48,865 nucleotides of DNA from an uncultured Ruminiclostridium sp. (GCA_910588335.1 CAJUQV010000026.1:1-48865); one strand, 5' to 3'. Positions 1 to 8,410 are shown, counted from the first letter of the stretch. The notes: generated by a model from the letters alone, not told the origin. Numbers and translations: made by a program.

Positions 1-62
1 ATACATTGCGATTGGCTACCGCATGGTCTCCGTAATTTTATTGTAGCAAAGGAGTATTCATT

Positions 63-713
63 ATGAAATACGCAAAATTAGCTTCGTTTTCAGTAGCAGC
101 GGCGGTTACAATATCCGCAATCGGTATTTCCGCTTTTGCCGAAACAATTACAATGGCAGACGCAGGTCATGGTGTAAACGGAGGAAAAAGCCTTTTCCCC
201 GACGGTATCACAGCATACGAAAGCACACTCGGCGACCTTGCGGAAATTTGTAATACTATGGATTTTACTATTTCCGTTGCCGATCTGGGCGGACGCGATG
301 ACATGTCGTTTCAGGTTTATGTCTCGGCGGACAACTGGGCAATATGGGCAAATGGGCTTACAGGCGACACTCCCGCTATTTCCGAGGCGGGTAAAGAGTA
401 TACCTTCTCGCTGAATGTAGATGAAATAGCCGAAACTTACGGCGCAGACAAGGTGATATGTGATATGGGGTTCCAGGTTCTTTCCGCTACTCCGGGAGAC
501 GTTGACGTAACATATGATGTTGTATATAACAATGACAGTACTGTAACAGAATCAACGGAAACCATAGCAGCGGAAAATAACTCGACAGGTGACACATCAA
601 AGCCAACGGAAGATAAAGGAAATGCAGATACCGGAGTTGAGGGAGTTGCGGTTTCTGCGGTGGCTGCAATAATTGCCGGAAGTGCTGTTATTATCCTGAA
701 AAAAAGGAAATAA
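63..713 (+). CDS. Secreted protein with C-terminal wall-sorting-like tail
   Basis: A 216-residue exported protein of unknown function. Residues 1-26 form a signal peptide (KYAK start, alanine-rich hydrophobic core, AFA|E cleavage). The body holds short beta-strand-like segments, followed by a Thr/Glu/Asn-rich low-complexity linker at about 160-186. The C-terminus carries NADTG (about 187-191), a 21-residue hydrophobic stretch and KKRK. That is the layout of a sortase substrate with an NPxTG/NxDTG-like motif, although a plain membrane anchor is possible because the motif departs from LPXTG. An AAAGGAG site lies at 48-54. No sortase gene is in the window. It appears monocistronic and ends in a strong terminator. 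Confidence 0.75.
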   Translation: MKYAKLASFSVAAAVTISAIGISAFAETITMADAGHGVNGGKSLFPDGITAYESTLGDLAEICNTMDFTISVADLGGRDDMSFQVYVSADNWAIWANGLTGDTPAISEAGKEYTFSLNVDEIAETYGADKVICDMGFQVLSATPGDVDVTYDVVYNNDSTVTESTETIAAENNSTGDTSKPTEDKGNADTGVEGVAVSAVAAIIAGSAVIILKKRK

Positions 714-755
714 TCCGGTTTTTAATATTCCATTTCCACCTAATAATCAGCAGGA

Positions 756-785
756 TGGGCAGGTAGTTTTTACCTGCCCATTTTT
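756..785 (+). terminator. Intrinsic terminator after the sorting-tail protein
   Basis: Perfect 10-bp stem TGGGCAGGTA / TACCTGCCCA with a 5-nt loop, followed directly by TTTTT. It lies 43 bases after the stop codon of the upstream gene. Confidence 0.9.
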
Positions 786-910
786 GCTGTATAATATTAA
801 AAACTGTTCCAATAACGTCCTCCGGCTTTGTCTGTTTTTAAAATGAAATTAGCATAAAATCGCGGCAGAACCTTGCTCCGGCTGATCTTTGTTTTTTAAG
901 TTAATGCCAC
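786..910. other. Intergenic spacer with a possible MITE-end remnant
   Basis: No gene is seen. At about 802-816 the sequence AAACTGTTCCAATA matches 14 bases of the terminal repeat of the MITE family at 4116-4280 and 47476-47721, but the rest of that element is absent. It may be a relic or a chance match. Confidence 0.3.
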
Positions 911-964
911 AAAAAAACATCAGCTTGTCAAAAATCTCCCTTTAATCGGATTTTTGACAAGCTG
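911..964 (-). terminator. Intrinsic terminator of the ftsEX-M23 operon
   Basis: Read on the minus strand, a 16-bp perfect stem (arms at 921-936 and 949-964) is followed by a seven-T run (AAAAAAA at 911-917 on the plus strand). It lies just downstream of the peptidase stop codon at 995. Confidence 0.9.
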
Positions 965-994
965 CGACCACCGTTTCAGCAGTGGTTTTGATTT

Positions 995-2320
995 TTACCA
1001 GAATCTCGTTACATAATTAAAAGGATTCTGCGGCACTCCGTCCTTATTTACCGCAAAATGAAGATGGGGTCCCGTGGACCAGCCTGTAGAGCCTACCGCC
1101 GCAATGGCTTCGCCTTGGCTTACGGTTTGTCCCACTGTAACATACAGGGCGCTGCAATGGGCGTAAAGAGTGGAATATCCGTTGCCGTGGTCAATTACCA
1201 CATATTTTCCGTAGCTGTATCCGGGTATGTAATTTTCCTTGGCGGTAATTACAACGCCGCCTTTGGACGCGTATATATTGGTTCCGTTTATTCCGCCGCC
1301 CGATATGTCGATTGCGTTGTGATTGCCGTTTCTCCAAGGGTCGTATCCGAACTCGGTGGTTATCATATGAAATTTTGTATCCACCGGCCAAATCCATTCG
1401 CCCTCCTGATAAACCTGACTGCTGTTTTGCTGAGCCAACATTATTTCCCTTTGTATCTGTTTCTCGTACTCCTCTATTTCTTCCTTGTTGGCAGCTTTTT
1501 CGTTTTTGAGCTGACTTTGTTTGTACTCGAAATTGCCTATTACCGTGGAATAATAGTTGTATTCGTCGTTAAATTTGTCGCTGAGCGTCTGTGCCGCCGC
1601 CTGTTCCCTTTCAAGATCGGCCTTTGCGTCGGTAAGCTCCTTCATATCGCCGTCAAGCTTCACATGAAGGGTATTTAAGTCCTCCGCGTCTTTTTTTAGC
1701 TGTCCGAGCATTTCCTCCGCCTGAGCCAAAGACTGCTTAAGCTCGTTCATAAGCCTGTTGTTCTGATCCGTGATATTGAGCATCATTTCGGTTCTTACCA
1801 GCAAATCGTATATATCCGAGGATTCCGCGAGAACAGAGAACATATCGCTGTTTTCGGTTATGTACAGCGCGTGGAGCATATCGCCGAATTCTTCGAGATT
1901 TTTTTCGTTTTCCGCCTCCAGATCGCTTATATCGGCTTTCTTTTTCTCTATGTCTTTTTCTTTTGCTTCTATCTGAATATCCAGATTATTTATTTCCGCC
2001 TGTTTGGTATCAATATCCTGTTCTTTGTAATAAAGCAGATTGTTGTAGTTATCCACCTGTTCCTTGGCATTGTTAAGCTTTTCAAACGCCAAATCCTGAA
2101 GCTCCTCGTTTTCGGTAATATCGCCGTCAATTTGAGACATTTCGTTGTCTATTTCCTTGTTGCGATTCTCAAGGTCTTTTATTTTGTCCTGTTTGTCGGT
2201 AATGGAAGTTGAGGAAGCGGCGCTTACGCTGTATTCGCCGCCGGGAGCCGTTATAACGCCCAAAAGCAGCGTTAGGGCAGTGGCAAGGGAAATGGCCTTT
2301 TTACCCGGTTTTAATTTCAT
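995..2320 (-). CDS. Coiled-coil M23 (LytM) murein hydrolase, FtsEX partner
   Basis: A 441-residue secreted peptidoglycan endopeptidase. The start is placed at MKLKPGKK because AAGGAG lies 8 bases upstream; an earlier in-frame ATG at 2347 has no such site. Residues 1-45 are a signal peptide (KPGKK, then LATALTLLLG, then SVSA). Residues about 45-310 are heptad-rich coiled coil (IKDLENRNKEID, KEKDIEKKKADI). Residues about 319-441 are the LytM domain with intact zinc/catalytic residues: HNAID (H334, D338), LYAH (H388) and HLH (H419, H421). The third gene after ftsE and ftsX, it fits the EnvC/PcsB role of a hydrolase activated through its coiled coil by FtsEX at the septum. Unlike EnvC, its active site is complete, so it probably cuts wall itself. 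Confidence 0.9.
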   Translation of the reverse strand: MKLKPGKKAISLATALTLLLGVITAPGGEYSVSAASSTSITDKQDKIKDLENRNKEIDNEMSQIDGDITENEELQDLAFEKLNNAKEQVDNYNNLLYYKEQDIDTKQAEINNLDIQIEAKEKDIEKKKADISDLEAENEKNLEEFGDMLHALYITENSDMFSVLAESSDIYDLLVRTEMMLNITDQNNRLMNELKQSLAQAEEMLGQLKKDAEDLNTLHVKLDGDMKELTDAKADLEREQAAAQTLSDKFNDEYNYYSTVIGNFEYKQSQLKNEKAANKEEIEEYEKQIQREIMLAQQNSSQVYQEGEWIWPVDTKFHMITTEFGYDPWRNGNHNAIDISGGGINGTNIYASKGGVVITAKENYIPGYSYGKYVVIDHGNGYSTLYAHCSALYVTVGQTVSQGEAIAAVGSTGWSTGPHLHFAVNKDGVPQNPFNYVTRFW

Positions 2321-2351
2321 ATGTATTCTCCTTTCCTTTGGATACAAGCTC

Positions 2352-3251
2352 TTACACCTTCAGGTGCTTTCCCATACTGAACACAGTTCCGATAGCGCTG
2401 AGCAGCGCTCCCACAAGACAGTTGAACGCTAACATGAACCACATAACGTCATCAAACTGAAGCACATGAGAAAGCCCCAATACCTGCCATATTGTAATAT
2501 CCCCCGCGAAGAAGGAAACAAGCGCTTCATAGGCGATTTTGGTAAGAAACCACGAAACCGCTCCCGCAACAACGCCGATAAACATTCCCTCAATAAAGAA
2601 GGGGAATTTGATAAAGGAGTTTGTGGCTCCCACGCTCTTCATTATCCCTATTTCCTTTCGGCGGGCAAAAACACTGGTTCTTGCCGCGTTATACACTATT
2701 ACAATGCTGACTATCACCAGAGCCACCAGCATAGCCCCCGCGATAATGGTGAGAGTGGTTCTGAGACTGACCAGAACGGAAGCGAAATCATAGGGAGCGC
2801 TCACCTTTTCCACACCCTCGATTGTTTCAAAGGTTCTCTTGACCTCGTTCATCTTCTTAAGATCGTTTACCGTAACTCGGAATGTATCAGGCATGGGGTT
2901 TTCCTTTAAAGCATTCAGAACCTCCGCGTAATCTTCCATCCTCTCTTTTTGAGCCTCAAAAGCTTCTTCCTTGGAGTAAAAAACAACTCTTTCGGTATAA
3001 GGGTTGTTTTTAATGGTTTCCTCTATATGTAAAAGAGAGTCCGCGTCCGCGTTATCCACATATACAAGAACCTCGTTCTTATCCTCCGCGTTGCCTATAA
3101 CAACGTTAAGATCCGCCGCTATAAGCATGGCGAGGCTTATCAGCAGAAGGCTCACCATAATTATACAAAAGCTTGCGAAAGACATCATTCTGTTGTGCCA
3201 CACCGAAACGATACCTTGTTTTACAAGGTATGAAAAGTTACTTCCCCTCAT
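2352..3251 (-). CDS. ftsX: Cell-division ABC transporter permease FtsX
   Basis: A 299-residue four-TM permease of the FtsEX complex. The start is set at MRGSNFSYLVKQG, where GGAGGG lies 4 bases upstream inside the 3' end of ftsE, giving a 14-base overlap. TM1 (about 24-45) is followed by an external loop of about 120 residues. TM2 (ending IVYNAART) precedes the cytosolic RRKEIGIMKSVGAT motif typical of FtsX, and TM3 and TM4 follow before GKHLKV. The family transmits FtsE ATPase cycles to an extracellular wall hydrolase. The hydrolase gene begins 31 bases downstream, which supports that partnership. Confidence 0.95.
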   Translation of the reverse strand: MRGSNFSYLVKQGIVSVWHNRMMSFASFCIIMVSLLLISLAMLIAADLNVVIGNAEDKNEVLVYVDNADADSLLHIEETIKNNPYTERVVFYSKEEAFEAQKERMEDYAEVLNALKENPMPDTFRVTVNDLKKMNEVKRTFETIEGVEKVSAPYDFASVLVSLRTTLTIIAGAMLVALVIVSIVIVYNAARTSVFARRKEIGIMKSVGATNSFIKFPFFIEGMFIGVVAGAVSWFLTKIAYEALVSFFAGDITIWQVLGLSHVLQFDDVMWFMLAFNCLVGALLSAIGTVFSMGKHLKV

Positions 3252-3957
3252 CTTCGCCCTCCATATACTCCTCGTCACCGCCGATATAGTTGTCAAAGAC
3301 AACGGAGCCGTTGCTGAGGTTTATTATCCTGCCGCCGAAATACTGCACAAGGTCGTGCTCGTGAGTCACCATAAGTACGGTGGTGCCGCACCTGTTGATA
3401 TCCTTCAGCAGCTCCACTATCTCATATGAGAGCGCCGGGTCGATATTTCCCGTAGGCTCGTCGGCGATTATTAGCTTGGGGTCGCAGGCGAAGGCTCTGG
3501 CTATGGCGACTCTCTGCTGCTCCCCACCCGAAAGCTGGGTAGGCTTAAACTTAGCTTTATCCGCAAGCTTGACCAGATTCAGAACGTAAGGCACTCTTTG
3601 CCTTATATACTTATTAGACCTGTCGGTAACGCGAAGTACAAAAGCCACATTGTCATACACCGTCATATCGGGAATAAGCCTGAAATCCTGGAATATCATT
3701 CCCAATGAGCGGCGGAAATAGGGTACCTTCTTATTTTTCATTTTTGACAGGTTATAGCCGTTCACGAATACCCGCCCGTTGGTGGGAAGTATTTCGCGCG
3801 TCAGGAGCTTAAGCATGGTGCTTTTTCCCGCGCCGCTGTTTCCGACTATAAAAACGAACTCTCCGTCGTTTATGCGGATATTTACGTCGTGTAAAGCGTC
3901 AACGCCGTGTTTGCCGCCATCCTTGTAATGCACGTCAACATTTTTTAATTCTACCAT
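3238..3957 (-). CDS. ftsE: Cell-division ATP-binding protein FtsE
   Basis: A 239-residue ABC ATPase. Walker A is GNSGAGKST (39-47), the signature is LSGGEQQRVAIARA, Walker B is LIIADEPTG, and the H-loop is MVTHEHD. The opening MVELKNVDVHY is close to other Firmicutes FtsE proteins. The C-terminal acidic tail (EEYMEGEDEGK) overlaps the ribosome binding site and start of ftsX, which suggests translational coupling. It is the first gene of the three-gene operon, and AAGGAAATCAAT precedes its ATG. It powers FtsX and so septal wall hydrolysis. Confidence 0.96.
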   Translation of the reverse strand: MVELKNVDVHYKDGGKHGVDALHDVNIRINDGEFVFIVGNSGAGKSTMLKLLTREILPTNGRVFVNGYNLSKMKNKKVPYFRRSLGMIFQDFRLIPDMTVYDNVAFVLRVTDRSNKYIRQRVPYVLNLVKLADKAKFKPTQLSGGEQQRVAIARAFACDPKLIIADEPTGNIDPALSYEIVELLKDINRCGTTVLMVTHEHDLVQYFGGRIINLSNGSVVFDNYIGGDEEYMEGEDEGK

Positions 3958-4115
3958 ATTGATTTCCTTACTTTAGATTTTGTGACACCTTACCGCCTGT
4001 ATACTTTAAACGTATAAGGGCATAATTATTCACAGGCGGGCGGTAAATTTTTCCACCCGTCAAAAGAACACATAACCCCCACATTTTAGTGAGGGAAATG
4101 TATAAGCCTGTATCT
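3958..4115. other. Upstream region of ftsE with a long inverted repeat
   Basis: No gene is seen. TTACCGCCTGT at 3990-4000 faces ACAGGCGGGCGGTAA at 4032-4046, an imperfect inverted repeat around an AT-rich loop. It could be a control hairpin for ftsE. I found no confident promoter here. Confidence 0.4.
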
Positions 4116-4280
4116 TAGAAACTATTCCAATAGGAATCGGCGCACGTCTTTTCGGCATATTTTGCCGCTGACTGAGTTAAAAATCCTTGACTGGCGACAG
4201 CCCGCCTGCGGATTTTTGCCTTGTCATCAACAAAATATGCTCGAAAATCCGCACACCATTCCTATTGGAACAGTTTCTTA
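4116..4280. repeat. MITE-like element, family A copy 1
   Basis: A 165-bp non-coding element with terminal inverted repeats of about 22 bp. The left end is TAGAAACTATTCCAATAGGA and the right end, read inward, is AAGAAACTGTTCCAATAGGA, one mismatch across the shared core. Inside are a second near-palindrome pairing GCGGATTTTTG with its surroundings and ACGTCTTTTCGGCATATTTTG against CAAAATATGCTCGAAAATCCG. A longer copy lies at 47476-47721, and a diverged inverted copy lies at 31586-31751. It carries no ORF. It sits 21 bases past the pucR-type stop codon, so it may also act as that gene's terminator. Confidence 0.85.
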
Positions 4281-4301
4281 ATAATTTCAATGAAAATAGC
4301 G

Positions 4302-5387
4302 TCAGAACTTTACGGGATCGGCGGAAAGGTATTTCTTGACCATAAGAGCGATTTTAAATATAATCGCGTGGTCGAATTCTCTGAGATCAAGCCCCGTAAG
4401 CTTTTTGATCTTATCCAGTCTGTAAACCAGCGTGTTTCTGTGAACAAACAGCTTTCGGCTAGTCTCGGATACGTTAAGGTTGTTTTCAAAAAAGCGCTGT
4501 ATTGTAAACAGTGTTTCATGATCCAAAGACTCGATGGATCCTTTTTTGAACACCTCCTTAAGGAAGGTTTCGCACAGCGTGGTGGGCAGATGATAAATAA
4601 GCCGCGCTATACCCAGATTGTTATAACTTACTATGTTCTTTTCGGTGTCGAACACCTTCCCCACCTCAAGAGCCATCTGCGCCTCCTTAAAGGAGCGGGC
4701 AAGATCCTTGACTCCCGTAACGGGGGTACCTATTCCCACGTTTACTCTGGTGAAGAACTCGCTGGAAAGCGTGTCGGAAATAGAGCGGGCAAGCTTTTCA
4801 AGATCCTTTACGTCAATATTGTTCTTTATTTCCTTTACAAGCACAATGTCGTTTTCGGAAATGTTGAACACAAAGTCCTTGTTCTTGTCCGGAAAGAGAT
4901 TCTGTATCACATCGTAGGCGGAAACGTCGTTAGAGGTAATTATGTTCACAAGGAACACCACTCTGTTTATATCCGCGTTAAAATGAAGCTCACGGGATTT
5001 TATTCCGATATCTCCCGGCAGAACGTTGTCGAGAATGATGTTCTTGATGAAGTTGTTTCTGTCGTATTTTTCGTCGTAGTACTGCTTAATGCTGGAAAGC
5101 GAAACAGCGATTACCGAAGCGTATTTTGCCGCCGCCTCGTCGGTGCCTTCCACGAAAACCACATAATCGGGTCTTACATGGATACCAAACGCTTTGTAGG
5201 TGTATCCGTCCTTGGTATAGGTGTCGTGAGTCTCATTAAGTTCAACGGTAAAAAGCTCGTCGGTGGTGCCGATTTTGGTCAGATCACTGCAAGCGACGAT
5301 AATTGCATTTTCGTCGATAACACCGATAATTCGGTCGATTGCGTCCTTCATCTGGTGCACGACACCCTGAAACAGTCTGTTTGACAT
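4302..5387 (-). CDS. PucR/CdaR-type helix-turn-helix transcriptional regulator
   Basis: A 361-residue regulator. The C-terminal 65 residues match the PucR HTH: FFENNLNVSETSRKLFVHRNTLVYRLDKI, then LDLREFDHAI. The middle (about 140-285) resembles the GGDEF-like domain of this group (NVGIGTPVTGVKDLARSFKEAQMAL). The N-terminus (about 1-130) is a probable ligand-sensing region (IGVIDENAIIVACSD). AGAGGTT lies upstream of the chosen ATG. Family members respond to metabolites such as purine breakdown products or sugar diacids, but no metabolic operon adjoins it, so its target cannot be inferred. Confidence 0.88.
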   Translation of the reverse strand: MSNRLFQGVVHQMKDAIDRIIGVIDENAIIVACSDLTKIGTTDELFTVELNETHDTYTKDGYTYKAFGIHVRPDYVVFVEGTDEAAAKYASVIAVSLSSIKQYYDEKYDRNNFIKNIILDNVLPGDIGIKSRELHFNADINRVVFLVNIITSNDVSAYDVIQNLFPDKNKDFVFNISENDIVLVKEIKNNIDVKDLEKLARSISDTLSSEFFTRVNVGIGTPVTGVKDLARSFKEAQMALEVGKVFDTEKNIVSYNNLGIARLIYHLPTTLCETFLKEVFKKGSIESLDHETLFTIQRFFENNLNVSETSRKLFVHRNTLVYRLDKIKKLTGLDLREFDHAIIFKIALMVKKYLSADPVKF

Positions 5388-5811
5388 AAAAAAACCTCTT
5401 TCTTTGCGTTAACGCCGCTTTTATGTATGACAAAGCCGCGTTTTATCGGGCTTGTTTCTCTTTGACTCTCCCATGGCTCCCTTTTTTTATTATTGAGAGC
5501 AAATCTGGCGTCCCCGGAAATCAAGCGCAGCTGCCTTGCGCGTCCGATACCGATTTTGACCGGTTTGCGGAGCATATCGGTCAAAAGGGGCATTTCAGGT
5601 GCAATCCTTTATTAAAACGGCAAAGGATTGGTTTGACGCCGCTTCCGCCGCGTCAAAGCGCAAACTGAATATATTTCAAGCCGAAAATTACGTTCTCTTT
5701 CGGAACGTTTAAAACAGCTTGGATATTTATATCTATTTTACAAGAAAACTACAAAAAAATCAAGTCTTTTTTATGAAAAATGTAAATTTATCCTTTATTT
5801 TTTCTGTAATA
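5388..5811. other. Long intergenic region with stacked hairpins
   Basis: No supported gene; the short ORFs here lack family features and good ribosome sites. Besides the double hairpin at 5546-5634, TTTGACGC at 5632-5639 faces GCGTCAAA at 5650-5657. From 5700 to 5811 the sequence turns AT-rich and leads into the metG promoter. I see no clear minus-strand promoter for the regulator that starts at 5387. Confidence 0.5.
5546..5634. repeat. Diverged double-hairpin repeat (family C)
   Basis: Hairpin 1 pairs TTTTGACCG (5554-5562) with CGGTCAAAA (5578-5586). Hairpin 2 pairs CAATCCTTT (5602-5610) with AAAGGATTG (5622-5630). The linker ends in AGGTGCAATCC and the copy ends GATTGGT, as in the family C copies at 20602 and 21451, but the stem sequences differ. 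Confidence 0.55.
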
Positions 5812-5840
5812 TTGCCAAAACATAAAAAAAGTGCTATAAT
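5812..5840 (+). promoter_or_regulatory. Sigma-A promoter of metG
   Basis: TTGCCA at 5812-5817, a 17-base spacer and TATAAT at 5835-5840. Transcription would start near 5847, giving a leader of about 157 bases before metG. That leader shows no T-box conserved element and no terminator. Confidence 0.85.
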
Positions 5841-5876
5841 GTTATGATAATCAAGTGAAAAACCGAGAGAGGGGCG

Positions 5877-5957
5877 ATGATTTTGAACGGCAGAAAGATA
5901 TTATGCGTCCGCTTTTCGTTAAGAGAACGAATGTGTACTTTAAAACGCAGTTTATAA
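5877..5957 (+). CDS. Possible 26-residue leader ORF upstream of metG
   Basis: ATG follows AGAGAGGGGCG, a usable ribosome site, and reads MILNGRKILCVRFSL... for 26 codons to TAA. It lies wholly inside the predicted metG leader, 46 bases before metG. A 14-bp palindrome, CAGTTTATAAACTG (5948-5961), covers its stop. It contains two Met codons besides the start region and is rich in Arg and Leu. Whether it is translated or regulatory is unknown, and it may be chance. Confidence 0.3.
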   Translation: MILNGRKILCVRFSLRERMCTLKRSL

Positions 5958-6003
5958 ACTGACATTCTGATATTTTGAAAAAACAAAAAAGAGGGATAAC
6001 GCA

Positions 6004-7944
6004 ATGAATGATAAAAAGAAATTTTATATAACCACACCAATTTATTACCCCAGCGCCTCCCCCCATATCGGACATCTTTATACTACCGTAGCCTGCGACG
6101 CGATCGCCCGCTTCAAGAGAATGCAGGGCTGCGATGTTATGTTCCTGACAGGCACCGACGAGCACGGCCAAAAAATAGAGCAGAAGGCAAAGGAAGCGAA
6201 TGTTACGCCGAAGCAATATGTGGACGAAATCGCGGAAAAGTTCCGCAGGCTCTGGAAATACGTCAACGTGGACTATGACCGCTTTATCAGAACCACCGAC
6301 GACTATCACGAGGAATCGGTTAAGAAAATATACAAAACCCTTTTAGATAAAGGATACCTGTACAAAAGCGAATACAAGGGCAAGTACTGCACTCCCTGCG
6401 AAAGCTTCTGGACGGAATCTCAGCTTGACTCGGAAGGAAAATGCCCCGAATGCCACCGTGAAGTAAAGGAGGCTACGGAAGAAGCGTATTTCTTCAAGCT
6501 TTCCGCTTTCAGCGAAAGACTGGAAAAGCTGCTCACAGAAACGGACTACGTTCAGCCGGAATGGAGAGCCAAGGAGCTTGTAAACAACTTTATCAAACCC
6601 GGTCTTGAGGATGTTTGCGTTTCAAGGACAAGCTTTAGCTGGGGCGTAAGGCTGCCTTTTGACGAAAAACATATAGCCTACGTCTGGATAGACGCGCTTT
6701 CCAACTACATCACCGCTTTGGGCTACGAAAACGGGAAATATGATGATTTCAAGGATTTCTGGCCCGCCGACGTGCATATGGTGGCAAAGGATATAATGAG
6801 ATTCCACGCCCTTATCTGGCCCGCAATGCTGATGGCTTTGGATCTTTCTTTGCCCAAGAAGCTTTCCGTACACGGCTATATCAATTTTAACGGCGTAAAG
6901 ATGAGCAAGTCCATAGGAAACGTGGTTGATCCTTTTGTTTTGGGTGAAAGATACGGGGTTGACGCCATTCGCTATCATATTCTTCGGGAAATGCCATTCG
7001 GTTCCGACAGCGACTATTCCAATGAAATTATGATAAACCGTATTAACTCCGACCTTGCCAACGATTTAGGTAATCTTGTTTCCAGAACCGTGGCTATGGC
7101 GGTGAAGTATTTTGACGGAACCTTGCCCTCGGAGCGTGAGGAAGGCGAGTTTGACGCCGATCTTAAAGCCATGGCGGAAAGTCTTGTTCCCGCGGTTGAA
7201 AAATACATTGACGAAACAAAGCTTTCTCCGGCGCTTACCGAGATTATGACGGTGGTTTCGAGAGCCAACAAGTACATCGACGAAACGGCTCCGTGGATAT
7301 TGGCCAAGGATCCTGCCAAAACTGCAAGGCTTGCCTCGGTTCTTTACAATCTTCTCGATACCATAAGGATATGCTCCGCCCTGCTTCTCCCCTTTATGCC
7401 TTCTATGATGCCCAAGGCGCTTGAACAGATAGGCGCGGGAGAAAGTGACGTAAAATACGAAAACCTGTCGAAATTCGGAGTGCTGTCCGAAAACGTAACG
7501 GTAAAAAAAGGCGACGTTTTATTCCCCCGCCTTGATGTGGAAACGGAGATAGAGTATCTTAACTCGGTCATTGCCCCAAAAAAGGATGGATATAAAGAGG
7601 ACGAGGATTTAGATAAGGCTAACGTTATAAGCATCGACCGATTTGCGGAAGTAAAGCTCAGAACCGCCGAGGTAAAGGCCTGTGAAAAGGTGGCAAAATC
7701 AAAAAAGCTGCTTAAGCTTCAGTTGGACGACGGCAGAAGCGGAAGGCAGATCGTATCCGGAATCGCCCAGTGGTACAAGCCCGAAGAGCTGGTAGGCAAA
7801 AAAATCGTCTTTGTGGCGAATCTGGCTCCCGCAAAGCTTTGCGGAGAGGTAAGCGAAGGAATGGTGCTTTCCTGCGACTGCGGGGATGATGTAAGGCTGC
7901 TTACCGTGGATAAAGAGGTGCCTAACGGAAGTACGGTAAGATAA
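6004..7944 (+). CDS. metG: Methionyl-tRNA synthetase
   Basis: A 646-residue class I synthetase that charges tRNA-Met. The HIGH motif is HIGH at 21-24 (PHIGHLYTT) and KMSKS is near 300 (GVKMSKSIGN). A zinc knuckle with two CxxC pairs lies around 127-146 (CTPC, CPEC). An anticodon-binding helical domain follows. A C-terminal OB-fold tRNA-binding domain (about 540-646, AEVKLRTAEVKACEKVAKSKKLLKL) gives the dimeric type. The length is normal. GAGGGAT precedes the ATG. It is monocistronic, with its own promoter and terminator. Confidence 0.98.
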   Translation: MNDKKKFYITTPIYYPSASPHIGHLYTTVACDAIARFKRMQGCDVMFLTGTDEHGQKIEQKAKEANVTPKQYVDEIAEKFRRLWKYVNVDYDRFIRTTDDYHEESVKKIYKTLLDKGYLYKSEYKGKYCTPCESFWTESQLDSEGKCPECHREVKEATEEAYFFKLSAFSERLEKLLTETDYVQPEWRAKELVNNFIKPGLEDVCVSRTSFSWGVRLPFDEKHIAYVWIDALSNYITALGYENGKYDDFKDFWPADVHMVAKDIMRFHALIWPAMLMALDLSLPKKLSVHGYINFNGVKMSKSIGNVVDPFVLGERYGVDAIRYHILREMPFGSDSDYSNEIMINRINSDLANDLGNLVSRTVAMAVKYFDGTLPSEREEGEFDADLKAMAESLVPAVEKYIDETKLSPALTEIMTVVSRANKYIDETAPWILAKDPAKTARLASVLYNLLDTIRICSALLLPFMPSMMPKALEQIGAGESDVKYENLSKFGVLSENVTVKKGDVLFPRLDVETEIEYLNSVIAPKKDGYKEDEDLDKANVISIDRFAEVKLRTAEVKACEKVAKSKKLLKLQLDDGRSGRQIVSGIAQWYKPEELVGKKIVFVANLAPAKLCGEVSEGMVLSCDCGDDVRLLTVDKEVPNGSTVR

Positions 7945-7957
7945 TAAGATAATATGT

Positions 7958-8006
7958 AAAAGGCTGTTGTATATGACTTTTTTGTCATTTGCAACGGCCT
8001 TTCTTG
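7958..8006 (+). terminator. Terminator of metG
   Basis: AAAGGCTGTTG pairs with CAACGGCCTTT (one wobble), with an inner ATGAC/GTCAT stem. It is followed by a short T-rich tail and begins 14 bases after the metG stop. Confidence 0.75.
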
Positions 8007-8023
8007 TTGTATCTCGTTTTTGA

Positions 8024-8359
8024 TTAATCTTCAATAATTTTTATTATTTGCTTCAATAAACCCGATATACTTTTCTTTTCCTTGCCAGAAAGTTCTGATA
8101 TCAATTCGATAAGCATTTGTTCTTCCCGATTAAGTTCGCCGAATGACATCCCTCTTTTACTGTTTGTTCTCTCCGCCAAGTAGTCAAGACTTACATTATA
8201 ATAATCCGCAAGGGCAATAGCACGTTCAAATGATATCTCACTTCCGCCTTTTTCGTAAACGGCATAATATTGATACGGTGTTCCAAGATATTCCGCTATT
8301 TCACGCTGCGTTTTATCGTTATCTTCTCGCAATTCCCGAATTCTTCTGTAATAAGCCAT
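8024..8359 (-). CDS. XRE-family helix-turn-helix regulator
   Basis: A 111-residue DNA-binding protein. Residues 1-60 are an HTH_3 domain (RIRELREDNDKTQREIAEYLGTPYQYYAVYEKG). A short acidic helical tail follows, which is probably for dimerisation. The start at MAYYRR puts AGGAGG 11 bases upstream; the alternative MNNM start leaves only 2 bases. It is transcribed divergently from the zinc-ribbon pair, which it may regulate. Base composition is AT-richer than the flanking metG, as for its neighbours to 9895. Confidence 0.85.
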   Translation of the reverse strand: MAYYRRIRELREDNDKTQREIAEYLGTPYQYYAVYEKGGSEISFERAIALADYYNVSLDYLAERTNSKRGMSFGELNREEQMLIELISELSGKEKKSISGLLKQIIKIIED

Positions 8360-8410
8360 ATTATTCATTTCCTCCTTTTTAAAAATAATAACATATTCCA
8401 TTAGTTTCTC

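Noticed and set aside
1058..1678. 206-codon plus-strand ORF
   Set aside because: It lies fully inside the M23 hydrolase gene on the other strand, has no family motif and no ribosome site; it is a codon-bias shadow.
4221..5384. 387-codon plus-strand ORF opposite the PucR-type gene
   Set aside because: The minus-strand frame has clear PucR HTH motifs; the plus frame starts within a MITE and shows only antisense-like composition.
5423..5668. 81-codon ORF in the gap before metG
   Set aside because: No ribosome site or recognisable protein features; the DNA is made of inverted repeats, which explains the open frame.
5841..6003. T-box riboswitch in the metG leader
   Set aside because: No T-box core motif, specifier stem or terminator/antiterminator pair could be found in the leader.
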